DNA from: Pseudomonas sp. HN11
GTDB lineage: Bacteria; Pseudomonadota; Gammaproteobacteria; Pseudomonadales; Pseudomonadaceae
Assembly (NCBI RefSeq): GCF_021390155.1
Contig: NZ_CP089985.1
Location: 5,597,501-5,661,500 of the forward strand
Direction: 5' to 3'
DNA length: 64,000 nucleotides
The notes beneath the pieces were generated by a model. That model had not been told where the DNA came from, made no database searches, and worked only from the letters and a program-made list of their open reading frames with translations. Position 1 is the stretch's first letter. Each line of letters opens with the position of its first letter. This document shows positions 41,085-50,180 of the stretch, in pieces. The position numbers were made by a program, and so were the translations under genes.

Positions 41085-42566
41085 TCAGGAATTGGGGGTC
41101 TGTTCAGCCAGCGCAACGGCGCGGAACATCGCGCGGCGCTTGTTCAGGGTTTCTTCCCATTCGAGGGCCGGCACCGAGTCGGCAACAATCCCGCCACCGG
41201 CCTGCACGTGCAGCTCCCCGTCCTTGATCACGGCCGTGCGGATCGCAATGGCCGTGTCCATGTTGCCGTTCCAGGCGAAATAACCCACGGCGCCACCGTA
41301 GACACCGCGCTTGACCGGCTCCAGCTCGTCGATGATTTCCATCGCGCGGATCTTCGGCGCGCCGGACAAGGTGCCCGCCGGCAGAATCGCGCGCAGTGCA
41401 TCCATCGCCGTCAGGCCGGCTTTCAGCTCGCCGGTGACGTTGGAAACAATGTGCATCACATTCGAATAACGCTCGATCACCATCTTCTCGGTGAGCTTCA
41501 CCGAACCGATTGCCGAAACACGCCCGGTGTCATTGCGACCCAAGTCGATGAGCATCAGGTGCTCGGCGATTTCCTTGTCGTCGCTCAGCAGGTCTTCTTC
41601 GAGCGCCAGGTCAGCCTCTTCGGTCGCGCCACGCGGGCGAGTACCGGCGATCGGGCGCACGGTGATCAGGTTGTCTTCGACACGCACGAGCACTTCCGGC
41701 GAACTGCCCACCACGTGGAAGTCGCCAAAATTGAAGAAGTACATGTACGGCGTCGGGTTGAAGCAACGCAGCGCACGGTACAGATCGATCGGCGCGGCCT
41801 TGAAGTCGATGGACATACGCTGCGACGGCACCACCTGCATGCAGTCACCGGCAAGGATGTATTCCTTGATGGTATCGACGGCTCGCTCGTAATCATCCTG
41901 GGTAAAGCTTGAACGAAAGACCGGATCGGCGGCCGGCGGACGGCTGAGGTCCAGGCCGCGACGCGGAGTGATCGGCTGACGCAGTTTTTCCAGCAGGGCT
42001 TCGAGGCTGGCGCGGCCTTGCTCGAACGCATCGGATTGGGAGGGGTCGGCCAGCACGATCGCGTGCATCTTGCCGGCGAGGTTGTCGAACACCACCACCG
42101 CATCGGAAACCATCAGCAGAATATCCGGCACGCCCAGCGGATCGGGGTTCGGGCATTTACCCAAGCGTTTTTCCACATAACGCACGCAGTCATAACCGAA
42201 GTAACCCACTAGACCGCCATTGAAACGCGGCAGGCCCGGGATGGTCGGTACGTTGTAACGCGCCTTGAACGACTCGACGAAGGCCAATGGGTCTTCTACG
42301 TCGTGGCTTTCGATCTCAACGCCATCATGGGTGATGCTGACATGGTGGTCGTGAACGCGCAGGACGGTGCGGCACGGCAAACCGATGATCGAGTAACGCC
42401 CCCACTTCTCGCCGCCCTGTACGGACTCCAGCAAGTAGGAATTGGGCTTGTCGGCCAGTTTCAAGTAGATCGACAGCGGCGTGTCGAAGTCGACCAGGGT
42501 TTCGCAGGCCAGGGGGATGCGGTTATAGCCGGCAGCGGCCAAACGCAGGAATTCTTCGCGGGTCAT
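41085..42566 (-). CDS. trpE: Anthranilate synthase component I
   Basis: TrpE makes anthranilate from chorismate, the first committed step of tryptophan synthesis. The 493-residue product has the N-terminal tryptophan-feedback element [15 protein letters not shown] and catalytic blocks GRNDTGRVS and [14 protein letters not shown]. The 70-base gap after gph, together with a nested two-tryptophan leader peptide at 42637-42681, points to control by attenuation. It is contiguous with trpG. Confidence 0.97.
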   Translation of the reverse strand: MTREEFLRLAAAGYNRIPLACETLVDFDTPLSIYLKLADKPNSYLLESVQGGEKWGRYSIIGLPCRTVLRVHDHHVSITHDGVEIESHDVEDPLAFVESFKARYNVPTIPGLPRFNGGLVGYFGYDCVRYVEKRLGKCPNPDPLGVPDILLMVSDAVVVFDNLAGKMHAIVLADPSQSDAFEQGRASLEALLEKLRQPITPRRGLDLSRPPAADPVFRSSFTQDDYERAVDTIKEYILAGDCMQVVPSQRMSIDFKAAPIDLYRALRCFNPTPYMYFFNFGDFHVVGSSPEVLVRVEDNLITVRPIAGTRPRGATEEADLALEEDLLSDDKEIAEHLMLIDLGRNDTGRVSAIGSVKLTEKMVIERYSNVMHIVSNVTGELKAGLTAMDALRAILPAGTLSGAPKIRAMEIIDELEPVKRGVYGGAVGYFAWNGNMDTAIAIRTAVIKDGELHVQAGGGIVADSVPALEWEETLNKRRAMFRAVALAEQTPNS

Positions 42567-42599
42567 GATATGCCTCGTGGCTTGAGGATCTAACAGTCA

Positions 42600-42681
42600 G
42601 GTATGCAAACGCGCCGCAGAACGCGGCCAGGATCAGTCAGGCGCGCCAACGCCAGCGGGCCAGGGCCTTGATGACTTTCAT
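42600..42681 (-). promoter_or_regulatory. trpL: trp attenuation leader before trpE
   Basis: A 14-residue peptide [14 protein letters not shown] (42637-42681), with tryptophan at positions 10 and 12, ends 70 bases before trpE. It is in the same frame as gph and shares its stop codon. After the stop, GCCGC/GCGGC (42623-42627 with 42613-42617 on the minus strand) can form a hairpin followed by GCGTTTG. CGCGCC (42640-42645) can instead pair with GGCGCG (42610-42615), which overlaps that hairpin. Two overlapping exclusive pairings fit an attenuator, though the T run is short. Attenuation of trpE is known in P. putida. Confidence 0.72.
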
Positions 42682-43455
42682 CCAGAGTTTGCGAGTGACC
42701 ACCACGATGGAGTTTCCAGAAGGGGACGGATCGGTATCGGGCAACGTTATCTCAGCGCCAGCTCCCAAGCAACCGGGGATTAACAGGCGCAGGTCATCAA
42801 TCACCAGTGAAGGCGACTCTTCGGCGATCGGTCGACCATGGTTATAGCCGTAACTGAGGGCCACGCACTGCACGCCCGCGGCCTTTGCTGCCTGTACATC
42901 ACTGCGCGAATCACCGACAAACAACGATTGCGAGGCCGGGATATTGGCCATTTTCATCACGAAAAACAGCGCAGCAGGGTCAGGTTTTTTCTGCGGCAAG
43001 GTATCGCCACCGATGATCCAGCGGAAATACCGGCCGATTTTCATCTGGTCCAGCAGCGGGGCGACGAAGCGCTCCGGCTTGTTGGTGATCAGGGCCATTT
43101 CCACGCCCTGCTTGCTCAGCCATTTGAGGGTGTCGCGCACGCCGGGGTAGACCACGGTCAGGTCATGGCCGTCTTCATAGGCGGCATTGAACAGCTCCAG
43201 GGCGTGCTCAGCCTCGACTTCATCGACACCTTCGGCATCGATGTTGTTGGCCAATGCCCGGCGCACCAGCATCTGTACGCCATTACCCACCCACTCGCGC
43301 ACCGACTCGATCCCGGCCGGCTTGCGCCCCAGCTTGAGCAGCATGTCGTCCACCGCCGCCGCCAGGTCAGGCACCGAGTCGATCAACGTACCGTCCAGAT
43401 CGAACATCACCAGCCGTGGCAGTTTGCCGGGGAACAGCTGCTCAAAGCCGCTCAT
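42637..43455 (-). CDS. gph: Phosphoglycolate phosphatase
   Basis: Gph removes phosphate from 2-phosphoglycolate, a by-product of DNA repair. The 272-residue HAD protein has motif [17 protein letters not shown], a cap domain, motif [10 protein letters not shown] and the motif III/IV region [15 protein letters not shown]. The last 14 residues are identical to the trp leader peptide because that peptide is read in the same frame, so the gph tail may exist mainly to preserve the leader. The gene overlaps the rpe stop (ATGA). Confidence 0.95.
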   Translation of the reverse strand: MSGFEQLFPGKLPRLVMFDLDGTLIDSVPDLAAAVDDMLLKLGRKPAGIESVREWVGNGVQMLVRRALANNIDAEGVDEVEAEHALELFNAAYEDGHDLTVVYPGVRDTLKWLSKQGVEMALITNKPERFVAPLLDQMKIGRYFRWIIGGDTLPQKKPDPAALFFVMKMANIPASQSLFVGDSRSDVQAAKAAGVQCVALSYGYNHGRPIAEESPSLVIDDLRLLIPGCLGAGAEITLPDTDPSPSGNSIVVVTRKLWMKVIKALARWRWRA

Positions 43456-44126
43456 GGACGCGCCAGCGCCAATTCGGCGCGCATCTTGTCGATGACGGCC
43501 TGGTAGTCCGGCGCATTGAAGATCGCCGAGCCGGCCACGAAGGTGTCGGCGCCAGCGGCGGCGATTTCACGGATATTGCTGACGTTGACCCCACCGTCGA
43601 TTTCCAGGCGGATATCGCGGCCGGACGCGTCGATCAGCGCACGGGCTTCGCGCAGCTTGTTCAGCGTGCCGGGGATGAACTTCTGCCCACCGAAACCTGG
43701 GTTGACGCTCATCAGCAGGATCATGTCGACCTTGTCCATCACGTACTCAAGCACGCTCAGCGGTGTGGCCGGGTTGAATACCAGGCCCGCCTTGCAGCCG
43801 CCTTCGTGGATCAACTGCAGGGTGCGGTCGACGTGCAGCGAGGCTTCCGGGTGGAAGCTGATATAAGTGGCGCCGGCGTCGACGAAGTCGCCGATGATGC
43901 GATCCACCGGGCTGACCATCAGGTGCGCATCGATCGGCGCAGTGATGCCGTACTTGCGCAGCGCGGCGCAGACCATCGGCCCGATGGTCAGGTTGGGTAC
44001 GTAGTGGTTGTCCATGACATCGAAGTGCACGAAGTCGGCACCAGCGGCCAATACCTTGTCCACTTCCTCACCCAGGCGGGCGAAATCGGCGGAGAGAATC
44101 GATGGAGCAATAACGAAGGGCTGCAT
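43452..44126 (-). CDS. rpe: Ribulose-phosphate 3-epimerase
   Basis: Rpe interconverts ribulose-5- and xylulose-5-phosphate. The 224-residue TIM barrel has [43 protein letters not shown] and EIDGGVN, including the metal and catalytic residues. ATG 44126 is chosen because AAGGTG precedes it. It is upstream of gph and trpE on the same strand. Confidence 0.97.
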   Translation of the reverse strand: MQPFVIAPSILSADFARLGEEVDKVLAAGADFVHFDVMDNHYVPNLTIGPMVCAALRKYGITAPIDAHLMVSPVDRIIGDFVDAGATYISFHPEASLHVDRTLQLIHEGGCKAGLVFNPATPLSVLEYVMDKVDMILLMSVNPGFGGQKFIPGTLNKLREARALIDASGRDIRLEIDGGVNVSNIREIAAAGADTFVAGSAIFNAPDYQAVIDKMRAELALARP

Positions 44127-44210
44127 GACGCACCTTTTTTGAGCTAAATCACGATGGCGCGCATTGTATACCTCATGCTTTGCCGCGCGCACCGTGACCT
44201 AACTCAATGG

Positions 44211-45359
44211 TTAGTAAGCGGCCCGGTAGATTTTCTCGATATCGGCCGCGCTGAGCGCGCGCGGATTGTTGCGCATCAGCCGCTCGATGCCCGCCGCCTC
44301 AACGGCCATGGCCGGGATGGCATCCTCGGGCACTCCGAAACTGTGCAGTCCCTTCGGAATCTCGACGGCGGCACACAGCCGCGTCATCGCCTCCACGGCC
44401 TGGTCAGCGGCGTCGTTGACGCTCAAGCCGGCGACGTTGACGCCCATGGCCTGGGCAATCTCCTGCATGCGCTCCACGCAGGCGAGCTTGTTCCAGTGCA
44501 TCACATACGGCAGCAACAGCGCGTTGCTCACGCCATGGGCGATATTGAAGCGCCCACCCAGTGGGTACGCCAACGCATGCACCGCGCCGACCCCAGCATT
44601 GCCGAACGCCATACCGGCCATCAGGCTGGCAGTGGCCATGTCGTCACGGGCCCGCAGGTTGGCTGGGTTGGCGTAGGCCTTGGGCAAGGCATTGGCGATC
44701 AGCTTGATGGCGCCGATGGCCAACGCATCGGTGATCGGCGAGGCGTTCAGCGACAGGTAGGATTCGATGGCATGCACCAACGCGTCCACGCCACTGGCGG
44801 CGGTGACGCTGCGCGGGCAGGTCAGGGTCATCGGTGGGCTGATCAGCGCGACGTCCGGCAGCAGGTAGTCGCTGACGATGCCTTTTTTCAGCTGCGCGGC
44901 CTTGTCGGAGAGAATCGCCACATTGGTCACTTCCGAGCCGGTGCCGGCGGTGGTGGGGATCGCGATCAGCGGCGGGCCCTTGCGCGGCACCTGGTCGACG
45001 CCGAACAGATCCGCCAGCGCACCGTGATAGCCGGCATAGGCGGCAACGCTTTTGGCGATATCGATGGCGCTGCCGCCACCCACGCCAATCAGCCCGTCAT
45101 GCCCACCTTCGCGGTAGACGCGCATGCAGTCTTCGACGATGGCGATTTCCGGGTCGGGCAGCACGCGGTCAAAAATTTCATAAGTGCGTTCGCCCAGGTG
45201 TTCGAGGGCCAGCGCCACTGTGCCGGATTTGACCAATGCGGCGTCAGTGACGATCAGTGGGTTATCCACATCCAGGCGGGTGAGTTCAAAGGCCAGTTGC
45301 TCGATGGCGCCAGCGCCGGTGAGCAGTTTGTGGGCGATCTTGAATGAGGAGGTACTCAT
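44211..45359 (-). CDS. Iron-containing alcohol dehydrogenase
   Basis: A 382-residue type III (iron-activated) alcohol dehydrogenase. The dinucleotide region GGGSAIDIAKSV and the metal-binding region GAVHALAYPLGGRFNIAHGVSN (ligand histidines) are intact. The substrate cannot be told; relatives act on ethanol, 1,3-propanediol or other short alcohols. It sits between rpe and the transporter genes, where P. aeruginosa PAO1 has no gene as I recall it, so it looks like a lineage-specific insertion. It may use its own promoter in the 134-base gap upstream. Confidence 0.9.
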   Translation of the reverse strand: MSTSSFKIAHKLLTGAGAIEQLAFELTRLDVDNPLIVTDAALVKSGTVALALEHLGERTYEIFDRVLPDPEIAIVEDCMRVYREGGHDGLIGVGGGSAIDIAKSVAAYAGYHGALADLFGVDQVPRKGPPLIAIPTTAGTGSEVTNVAILSDKAAQLKKGIVSDYLLPDVALISPPMTLTCPRSVTAASGVDALVHAIESYLSLNASPITDALAIGAIKLIANALPKAYANPANLRARDDMATASLMAGMAFGNAGVGAVHALAYPLGGRFNIAHGVSNALLLPYVMHWNKLACVERMQEIAQAMGVNVAGLSVNDAADQAVEAMTRLCAAVEIPKGLHSFGVPEDAIPAMAVEAAGIERLMRNNPRALSAADIEKIYRAAY

Positions 45360-45454
45360 GTGCGCGGCCTCTTATTAAGTGATGGGTTGGCACAAGAGTA
45401 GCTGAGTCAAAGGCGTTGTCTGCCATTCAGCGGCTGAATGGCTATCTTATGAAT

Positions 45455-45480
45455 GAACACAAGCCGCTCCCACATTTTGA
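45455..45480. repeat. REP fragment upstream of the alcohol dehydrogenase
   Basis: AAGCCGCTCCCACATTTTGA (about 45460-45480) matches one arm of the fluorescens-type REP seen complete at 47696-47722. It is a partial copy without its partner. Confidence 0.5.
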
Positions 45481-45493
45481 TCGCCAACGGGCT

Positions 45494-46318
45494 CTAAACC
45501 TGGACGGTGCGCAGCTTTTCGCTACGGCCACGCAGCCATTCCAGGGTCAGCAACAGCAGCACCGAGAACGCAATCAACAGAGTCGCCGCCGCCGCAATCG
45601 TCGGGCTGAGGTTTTCGCGGATGCCGCTGAACATCTGACGCGGCAGCGTGGCTTGCTCGGGGCCGGCAAGAAACAGTGTCACCACCACTTCATCGAACGA
45701 GGTGGCGAAGGCAAACAGCGCCCCGGAAATCACCCCTGGCGCAATCAACGGCAAAGTCACCCGACGGAATGCGGTCAATGGCGAAGCCCCCAGGCTGGCC
45801 GCCGCACGCACCAGATTGTGGTTGAAACCCTGCAACGTCGCCGACACGGTGATGATCACAAACGGCACACCCAGCACCGCATGCACCACGATCAGCGAGA
45901 AGAAGCTGTTGCCCAGGCCCAGCGGTGCAAAGAACAGGTAACTGGCCACGCCAATGATCACCACCGGCACCACCATCGGCGAAATCACCAGCGCCATGAC
46001 CAGCGCCTTGCCGGGGAAGTTGCCGCGAGTCAGGCCAATCGCCGCCAGGGTGCCGAATATCATGGCGAGCAGCGTGGCCGCCGGAGCGACGATGATGCTG
46101 TTCTTCAACGCACGCATCCACTCGGCCGAGGCGAAGAAGTCCTGGTACCAGTGCAGCGAAAACCCCTGCAACGGGTACACCAGGAAACTACCGCTATTGA
46201 ATGACAGCGGGATGATCACCAGCACCGGCAAGATCAAAAACAACAGGATCAAGCCGCAGAGGATCCGCAAGCTGTAGAACCACACCCGTTCGACGGGCGA
46301 CATATAAGGGCTCGGCAT
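45494..46318 (-). CDS. agtD: ABC transporter permease (probable AgtD)
   Basis: A 274-residue inner-membrane permease of the polyamine/opine (PotC-like) type with six predicted helices and the ATPase-contact loop AAASLGASPLTAFRRVTLPLI. It is the last gene of the transporter operon, 12 bases after the other permease. Gene order ATPase-binding protein-permease-permease, linked to a LuxR regulator and a sensor kinase, matches the agtABCD-agtSR locus of P. aeruginosa for 4-aminobutyrate and 5-aminovalerate uptake. The symbol rests on synteny. Confidence 0.8.
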   Translation of the reverse strand: MPSPYMSPVERVWFYSLRILCGLILLFLILPVLVIIPLSFNSGSFLVYPLQGFSLHWYQDFFASAEWMRALKNSIIVAPAATLLAMIFGTLAAIGLTRGNFPGKALVMALVISPMVVPVVIIGVASYLFFAPLGLGNSFFSLIVVHAVLGVPFVIITVSATLQGFNHNLVRAAASLGASPLTAFRRVTLPLIAPGVISGALFAFATSFDEVVVTLFLAGPEQATLPRQMFSGIRENLSPTIAAAATLLIAFSVLLLLTLEWLRGRSEKLRTVQV

Positions 46319-46330
46319 CGCAAGGTCTCC

Positions 46331-47563
46331 TCAGCTCAGGCGCAGGCGGCTGGCGCCCACCAGCCGGTTGTAGATCAGGTACAACACCACGGTGGCCAGC
46401 AGCAGCAAGCCGCCCAACGCCGTGGCCATGCCCCAGTTGATGCTGGTGTTGGTGTAGAACGCCACGAAGTAGCTGACCATCTGGTCGTTCGGGCTGCCCA
46501 GCAACGCCGGGGTGATGTAGTAACCAATCGCCAAGATGAACACCAGTAGGCACCCGGCGCCGACACCGGCATAGGTCTGCGGGAAGTACACGCGCCAGAA
46601 GCTGGTGAATGGATGGCAGCCCAGGGAAATCGCCGCGCGCATGTAGGTGGGCGAGATGCCCTTCATCACGCTGTAGATCGGCAGAATCATGAACGGCAAC
46701 AAAATGTGCACCATGGAGATGTAGACCCCAGTGCGGTTGAACACCAGCTCCAGCGGCTTATCGATCAGGCCCATGCCCATCAGAGCGCTGTTGATCAAGC
46801 CGCCGGACTGCAGCAACACAATCCACGCGGCGACTCGCACCAGGATCGAGGTCCAGAATGGCAGCAACACCAGGATCATCAGCAGGTTGCTTTTGCGTGC
46901 TGGCAGGTTGGCCAGCAGGTACGCCAGCGGATAGGCCAACAGCAGGCAGACCGCCGTGATCACCAGGCCCATCCAGAAGGTCCGGGCGAAAATATCCAGG
47001 TAGATCGCCTGGTCCGGCGTGGCGGGGGCCACTTCGCCGAGGTCGTCGATGCGGTGATCGACGGCCGCCAGCAGATAGAACGGGGTCAGGCTGCTGGTAT
47101 TGCGCCGGATCGCCTGCCAGTACGCCGGGTCGCCCCAGCGTTCATCGAGGTTTTCCAGCGCTTCTTTATAAGAGGCAGGCGCTTCGCTGAACGGCAGCGC
47201 CCGCGCGGTTTTGGTCAACAGGCTGCGGTAGCCGGCCAACTCCATGTTCAAGCGCTTGGACAGATCGCCCAACGTCTGGTTTTGGCGGGCTTCGCCCAAG
47301 TCCTCACTGAGGGCCTGGTACACCGGCTCACCCGGCAGGCCTCGACCATCCCAGGCCGTCACCGCCACCACGGTACGCGGCAAGCCGCCGACCACTTCCG
47401 GGTTACCGACGCTTTTGAATAGCAGCGCAACGATCGGCACCAGGAACACCAGCAGCAAGAACAGCACCAGCGGCGCGATCAAGGCCTGGGCTTTCCAGCG
47501 ATTGAGCCGCTCGGCACGCGCCAGGCGCTGCTTGAGGGTGGGGCCAGGAATGGCGATAGCCAT
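46331..47563 (-). CDS. agtC: ABC transporter permease (probable AgtC)
   Basis: A 410-residue permease of the PotB type. It has an N-terminal helix (about 29-50), then a long periplasmic insertion (about 55-190), then the five-helix core with the contact loop AAISLGCHPFTSFWRVYFP. The insertion makes it longer than the usual 280-300 residues. ATG 47563 is chosen for GGAG at good spacing; the earlier in-frame ATG is within a repeat-flanked region. It is 195 bases after agtB, with a REPIN between. Confidence 0.82.
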   Translation of the reverse strand: MAIAIPGPTLKQRLARAERLNRWKAQALIAPLVLFLLLVFLVPIVALLFKSVGNPEVVGGLPRTVVAVTAWDGRGLPGEPVYQALSEDLGEARQNQTLGDLSKRLNMELAGYRSLLTKTARALPFSEAPASYKEALENLDERWGDPAYWQAIRRNTSSLTPFYLLAAVDHRIDDLGEVAPATPDQAIYLDIFARTFWMGLVITAVCLLLAYPLAYLLANLPARKSNLLMILVLLPFWTSILVRVAAWIVLLQSGGLINSALMGMGLIDKPLELVFNRTGVYISMVHILLPFMILPIYSVMKGISPTYMRAAISLGCHPFTSFWRVYFPQTYAGVGAGCLLVFILAIGYYITPALLGSPNDQMVSYFVAFYTNTSINWGMATALGGLLLLATVVLYLIYNRLVGASRLRLS

Positions 47564-47637
47564 GGCAAACTCCGATTGTGAAAATGAATGCAATCTGCCC
47601 GACACAGCAGATCCCATGTGGAGCGGGCTTGTGTGTT

Positions 47638-47722
47638 AGCGGGCTTGCTCGCGAAGGCGGTGGATCAGCCTCCTCATGTGTTGACTGTCACACTGCATTC
47701 GCGAGCAAGCCCGCTCCCACAC
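47638..47722. repeat. REPIN: two inverted REP sequences between agtB and agtC
   Basis: The 16-base core GCGGGCTTGCTCGCGA (47639-47654) is repeated exactly in inverted form at 47699-47714, with 44 bases between. The flanks GGCGGTG and CCCACAC, with a partial third copy near 47619-47629, are typical of REP doublets in P. fluorescens. REPs are mobilised by RAYT transposases encoded elsewhere. The hairpin may lower permease expression relative to the binding protein. Confidence 0.85.
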
Positions 47723-47758
47723 TTACCGGTTCCCACGCGGATTTAGCGGTGTGGCTGG

Positions 47759-48799
47759 TTACTTGGCAGCCCAGGAGTTGAAACGCTGCTCCAATTGCTC
47801 ACCGTTATCCGCCCAGAAGCTCACATCGATCTGCACCTGGTTGGCGATGTTTTCCGGGGTGGTCGGCATGTCCTTCAGCAAGTCCTTGGCCAGCAACGGC
47901 ACGGCTTGGGTGTTGGCCGGCCCGTAGGCGATGTTTTCCGAGTAAGTCTTCTGCTGCTGCGGCTGTACCGAGAAGGCGATGAATTTCTTCGCCGCTTCGG
48001 CACGGTCTTTCGCCAGGCCTTTAGGAATCGCCCACGCGTCGAAGTCGTAGATACCGCCGTTCCACACCACTTTCAGGTTGCTTTCTTTCTGCACGGCGGC
48101 GATGCGGCCGTTGTAGGCCGAACTCATCACCACGTCACCCGAAGCCAGGTACTGCGGCGGCTGTGCGCCGGCTTCCCACCATTGGATCGATGGCTTGAGT
48201 TCGTCGAGCTTCTTGAACGCACGGTCCTGGCCATCTTTACCGGCCAGCACTTTGTACACGTCCTTCGGCGCGACGCCGTCGGCCATCAGTGCGAATTCCA
48301 GGGTGTACTTGGCGCCTTTACGCAGGCCGCGCTTGCCGGGGAATTTCTTGGTGTCCCAGAAATCCGCCCAGCTGGTTGGCGCGGAAGCCAACTTGTCGGC
48401 GTTATAGGCCAGCACGGTCGACCACACGAAGAAGCCCACGCCACACGGCTGGATCGCCCCCTTCACATAGTCGGCCGTGTTACCGAACAGTTTCGGGTCC
48501 AGTGGCTCGAACATGTCTTCGTCGCAGCCACGGGACAGCTCCGGCGACTCCACTTCCACCAGGTCCCAGGACACGCTCTTGGTGTCGACCATGGCTTTCA
48601 CCTTAGCCATTTCACCGTTGTACTCGCCGGCGACGATCTTGCCGTTGCCCGCGCTTTCCCACGGTGCATAGAAGGCCTTGACCTGGGCCGCCTTATTCGC
48701 GCCGCCAAAGGACACGACCGTCAGGTCCGGGCCTGCCATGGCCTGTGTCGTGCCCATCAAGCCCAAAGCCAGGGCGGAATACTTAAGGGATCTCAACAT
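47759..48799 (-). CDS. agtB: ABC transporter substrate-binding protein (probable AgtB)
   Basis: A 346-residue periplasmic binding protein of the PotD/spermidine-putrescine type. The signal peptide is about residues 1-22 (MLRSLKYSALALGLMGTTQAMA). The mature part begins GPDLTVVSFGGANK and has the stretch DFWDTKKFPGKRGLRKGAKY typical of this class. ATG 48799 has GGAGAG upstream. It follows the ATPase gene by 43 bases and should give the transporter its specificity, inferred as 4-aminobutyrate/5-aminovalerate by synteny. Confidence 0.82.
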   Translation of the reverse strand: MLRSLKYSALALGLMGTTQAMAGPDLTVVSFGGANKAAQVKAFYAPWESAGNGKIVAGEYNGEMAKVKAMVDTKSVSWDLVEVESPELSRGCDEDMFEPLDPKLFGNTADYVKGAIQPCGVGFFVWSTVLAYNADKLASAPTSWADFWDTKKFPGKRGLRKGAKYTLEFALMADGVAPKDVYKVLAGKDGQDRAFKKLDELKPSIQWWEAGAQPPQYLASGDVVMSSAYNGRIAAVQKESNLKVVWNGGIYDFDAWAIPKGLAKDRAEAAKKFIAFSVQPQQQKTYSENIAYGPANTQAVPLLAKDLLKDMPTTPENIANQVQIDVSFWADNGEQLEQRFNSWAAK

Positions 48800-48842
48800 T
48801 GTTGTTCTCTCCACGTGCAGGGTTGGTGAAGCCAGGGGGCGA

Positions 48843-49955
48843 TCAATTCGCCTCTAGAAGTGGGTCGAGTGCGCGAACGTGCTCGACTTGCCAGCCAATC
48901 GGTACCACGTCGCCGACCGCCAAGGCTGGGTCCAGCTCGGCAATCGGTTGTTTCACAAAAAAATCGGCCTTGCCGCAGACTTCCAGGCGCACGCGCACGT
49001 GGTCGCCCAGGTAGATGAATTCGGCCACACGCCCGGAGAAACGGTTGACACAGCTTTCGCTGGAGCCATTGAGGCTGACGCGTTCCGGGCGCACCGACAG
49101 GGTCACCGGGCCGCCGATCTGGCCGACATTCACGGCCAACGCCTCGACCTTTTCACCCCGTGCCAACTCCACCACACAGCGTTCGCCGGTGTGGCTGTGC
49201 AAACGGCCATTGAGGCGGTTGTTCTCGCCGATGAAGTTGGCGACGAAGGTGTTTTTCGGTTCTTCATAGAGGGTGCGCGGTGCGGCAATCTGCTGGATCT
49301 CGCCCTGATGGAACACCGCCACGCGGTCAGACATGGTCAGTGCTTCGCCCTGATCGTGGGTCACGTACACCACGGTCACGCCAAGGCGCTGGTGCAGGTG
49401 CTTGATCTCCATCTGCATGTGTTCACGCAGTTGCTTGTCGAGAGCGCCGAGGGGTTCGTCCATCAGCACCAGCTGCGGTTCGAACACCAGCGCACGGGCC
49501 AAGGCCACACGCTGTTGCTGGCCGCCGGAGAGCTGCGCAGGGTAGCGTTGAGCGAAGGCGTCAAGCTGGACCATGCTCAGCACGCGTTTGACCCGTTCGC
49601 TGATATCGGTCTTGCTCAAGCCGCGCACCGACAGCGGGAACGCCAGGTTTTCGGCCACGGTCATGTGCGGGAACAGCGCGTAGTTCTGGAACACCATGCC
49701 GATATCGCGTTTGTGCGGCGGCACATTGTTGATGGAACGCCCGGCCAGCTGGATTTCGCCGGCGGTCGGCGTTTCAAAACCGGCGAGCATCATCAGGCTG
49801 GTGGTCTTGCCGGACCCGGAAGGGCCGAGCAGGGTGAGGAACTCGCCCTTGCGAATCTCCAGGTTGAGGTCTTTGACGATCAGGTTCTCGCCGTCGTAAC
49901 TCTTCTGCACGCCACGAAAGCTGACCAGCACATCATTTGAATCCACCTCGCTCAT
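48843..49955 (-). CDS. agtA: ABC transporter ATP-binding protein (probable AgtA)
   Basis: A 370-residue PotA-type ATPase. Walker A is GPSGSGKTTS near residue 44, signature LSGGQQQRVALARAL near 144, and Walker B LVLMDEPLGALD near 164. A C-terminal TOBE domain (about 290-360) is present. It is the first gene of the operon; the 225-base gap upstream to agtR should hold the regulated promoter. I see a CCCCGGAAATCGGGG hairpin there (50011-50025) but no clear promoter. Confidence 0.85.
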   Translation of the reverse strand: MSEVDSNDVLVSFRGVQKSYDGENLIVKDLNLEIRKGEFLTLLGPSGSGKTTSLMMLAGFETPTAGEIQLAGRSINNVPPHKRDIGMVFQNYALFPHMTVAENLAFPLSVRGLSKTDISERVKRVLSMVQLDAFAQRYPAQLSGGQQQRVALARALVFEPQLVLMDEPLGALDKQLREHMQMEIKHLHQRLGVTVVYVTHDQGEALTMSDRVAVFHQGEIQQIAAPRTLYEEPKNTFVANFIGENNRLNGRLHSHTGERCVVELARGEKVEALAVNVGQIGGPVTLSVRPERVSLNGSSESCVNRFSGRVAEFIYLGDHVRVRLEVCGKADFFVKQPIAELDPALAVGDVVPIGWQVEHVRALDPLLEAN

Positions 49956-50180
49956 ACCCGCACCTTTTTGTTTTGGACTGCTGTGAAATAAGCGTAGTCC
50001 AGGCGCGAGCCCCCGGAAATCGGGGCCCAGGAGAGAATGGCATCAGCCGGATGGAAGGTTTGGGGTAGGGATCGCCCTACACGGATGGCGCGCACGAGAC
50101 GGTGCAGCGATCAGTGGCGAGCTGCAAGCGGCAAGAATGGGCTCGGCGTGGTTTTCGCGGTGTCGTTATCAGGTATGTGG
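49956..50180 (-). promoter_or_regulatory. Intergenic region upstream of agtA
   Basis: A 225-base gap between agtR and agtA on the same strand. It has a 5-bp GC hairpin at 50011-50025 and a degenerate AGCTGCAAGCGGCAAG (about 50121-50136) like the periodic repeats at 24201 and 30799. It probably contains the AgtR-controlled promoter, but I cannot place its boxes. Confidence 0.4.
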
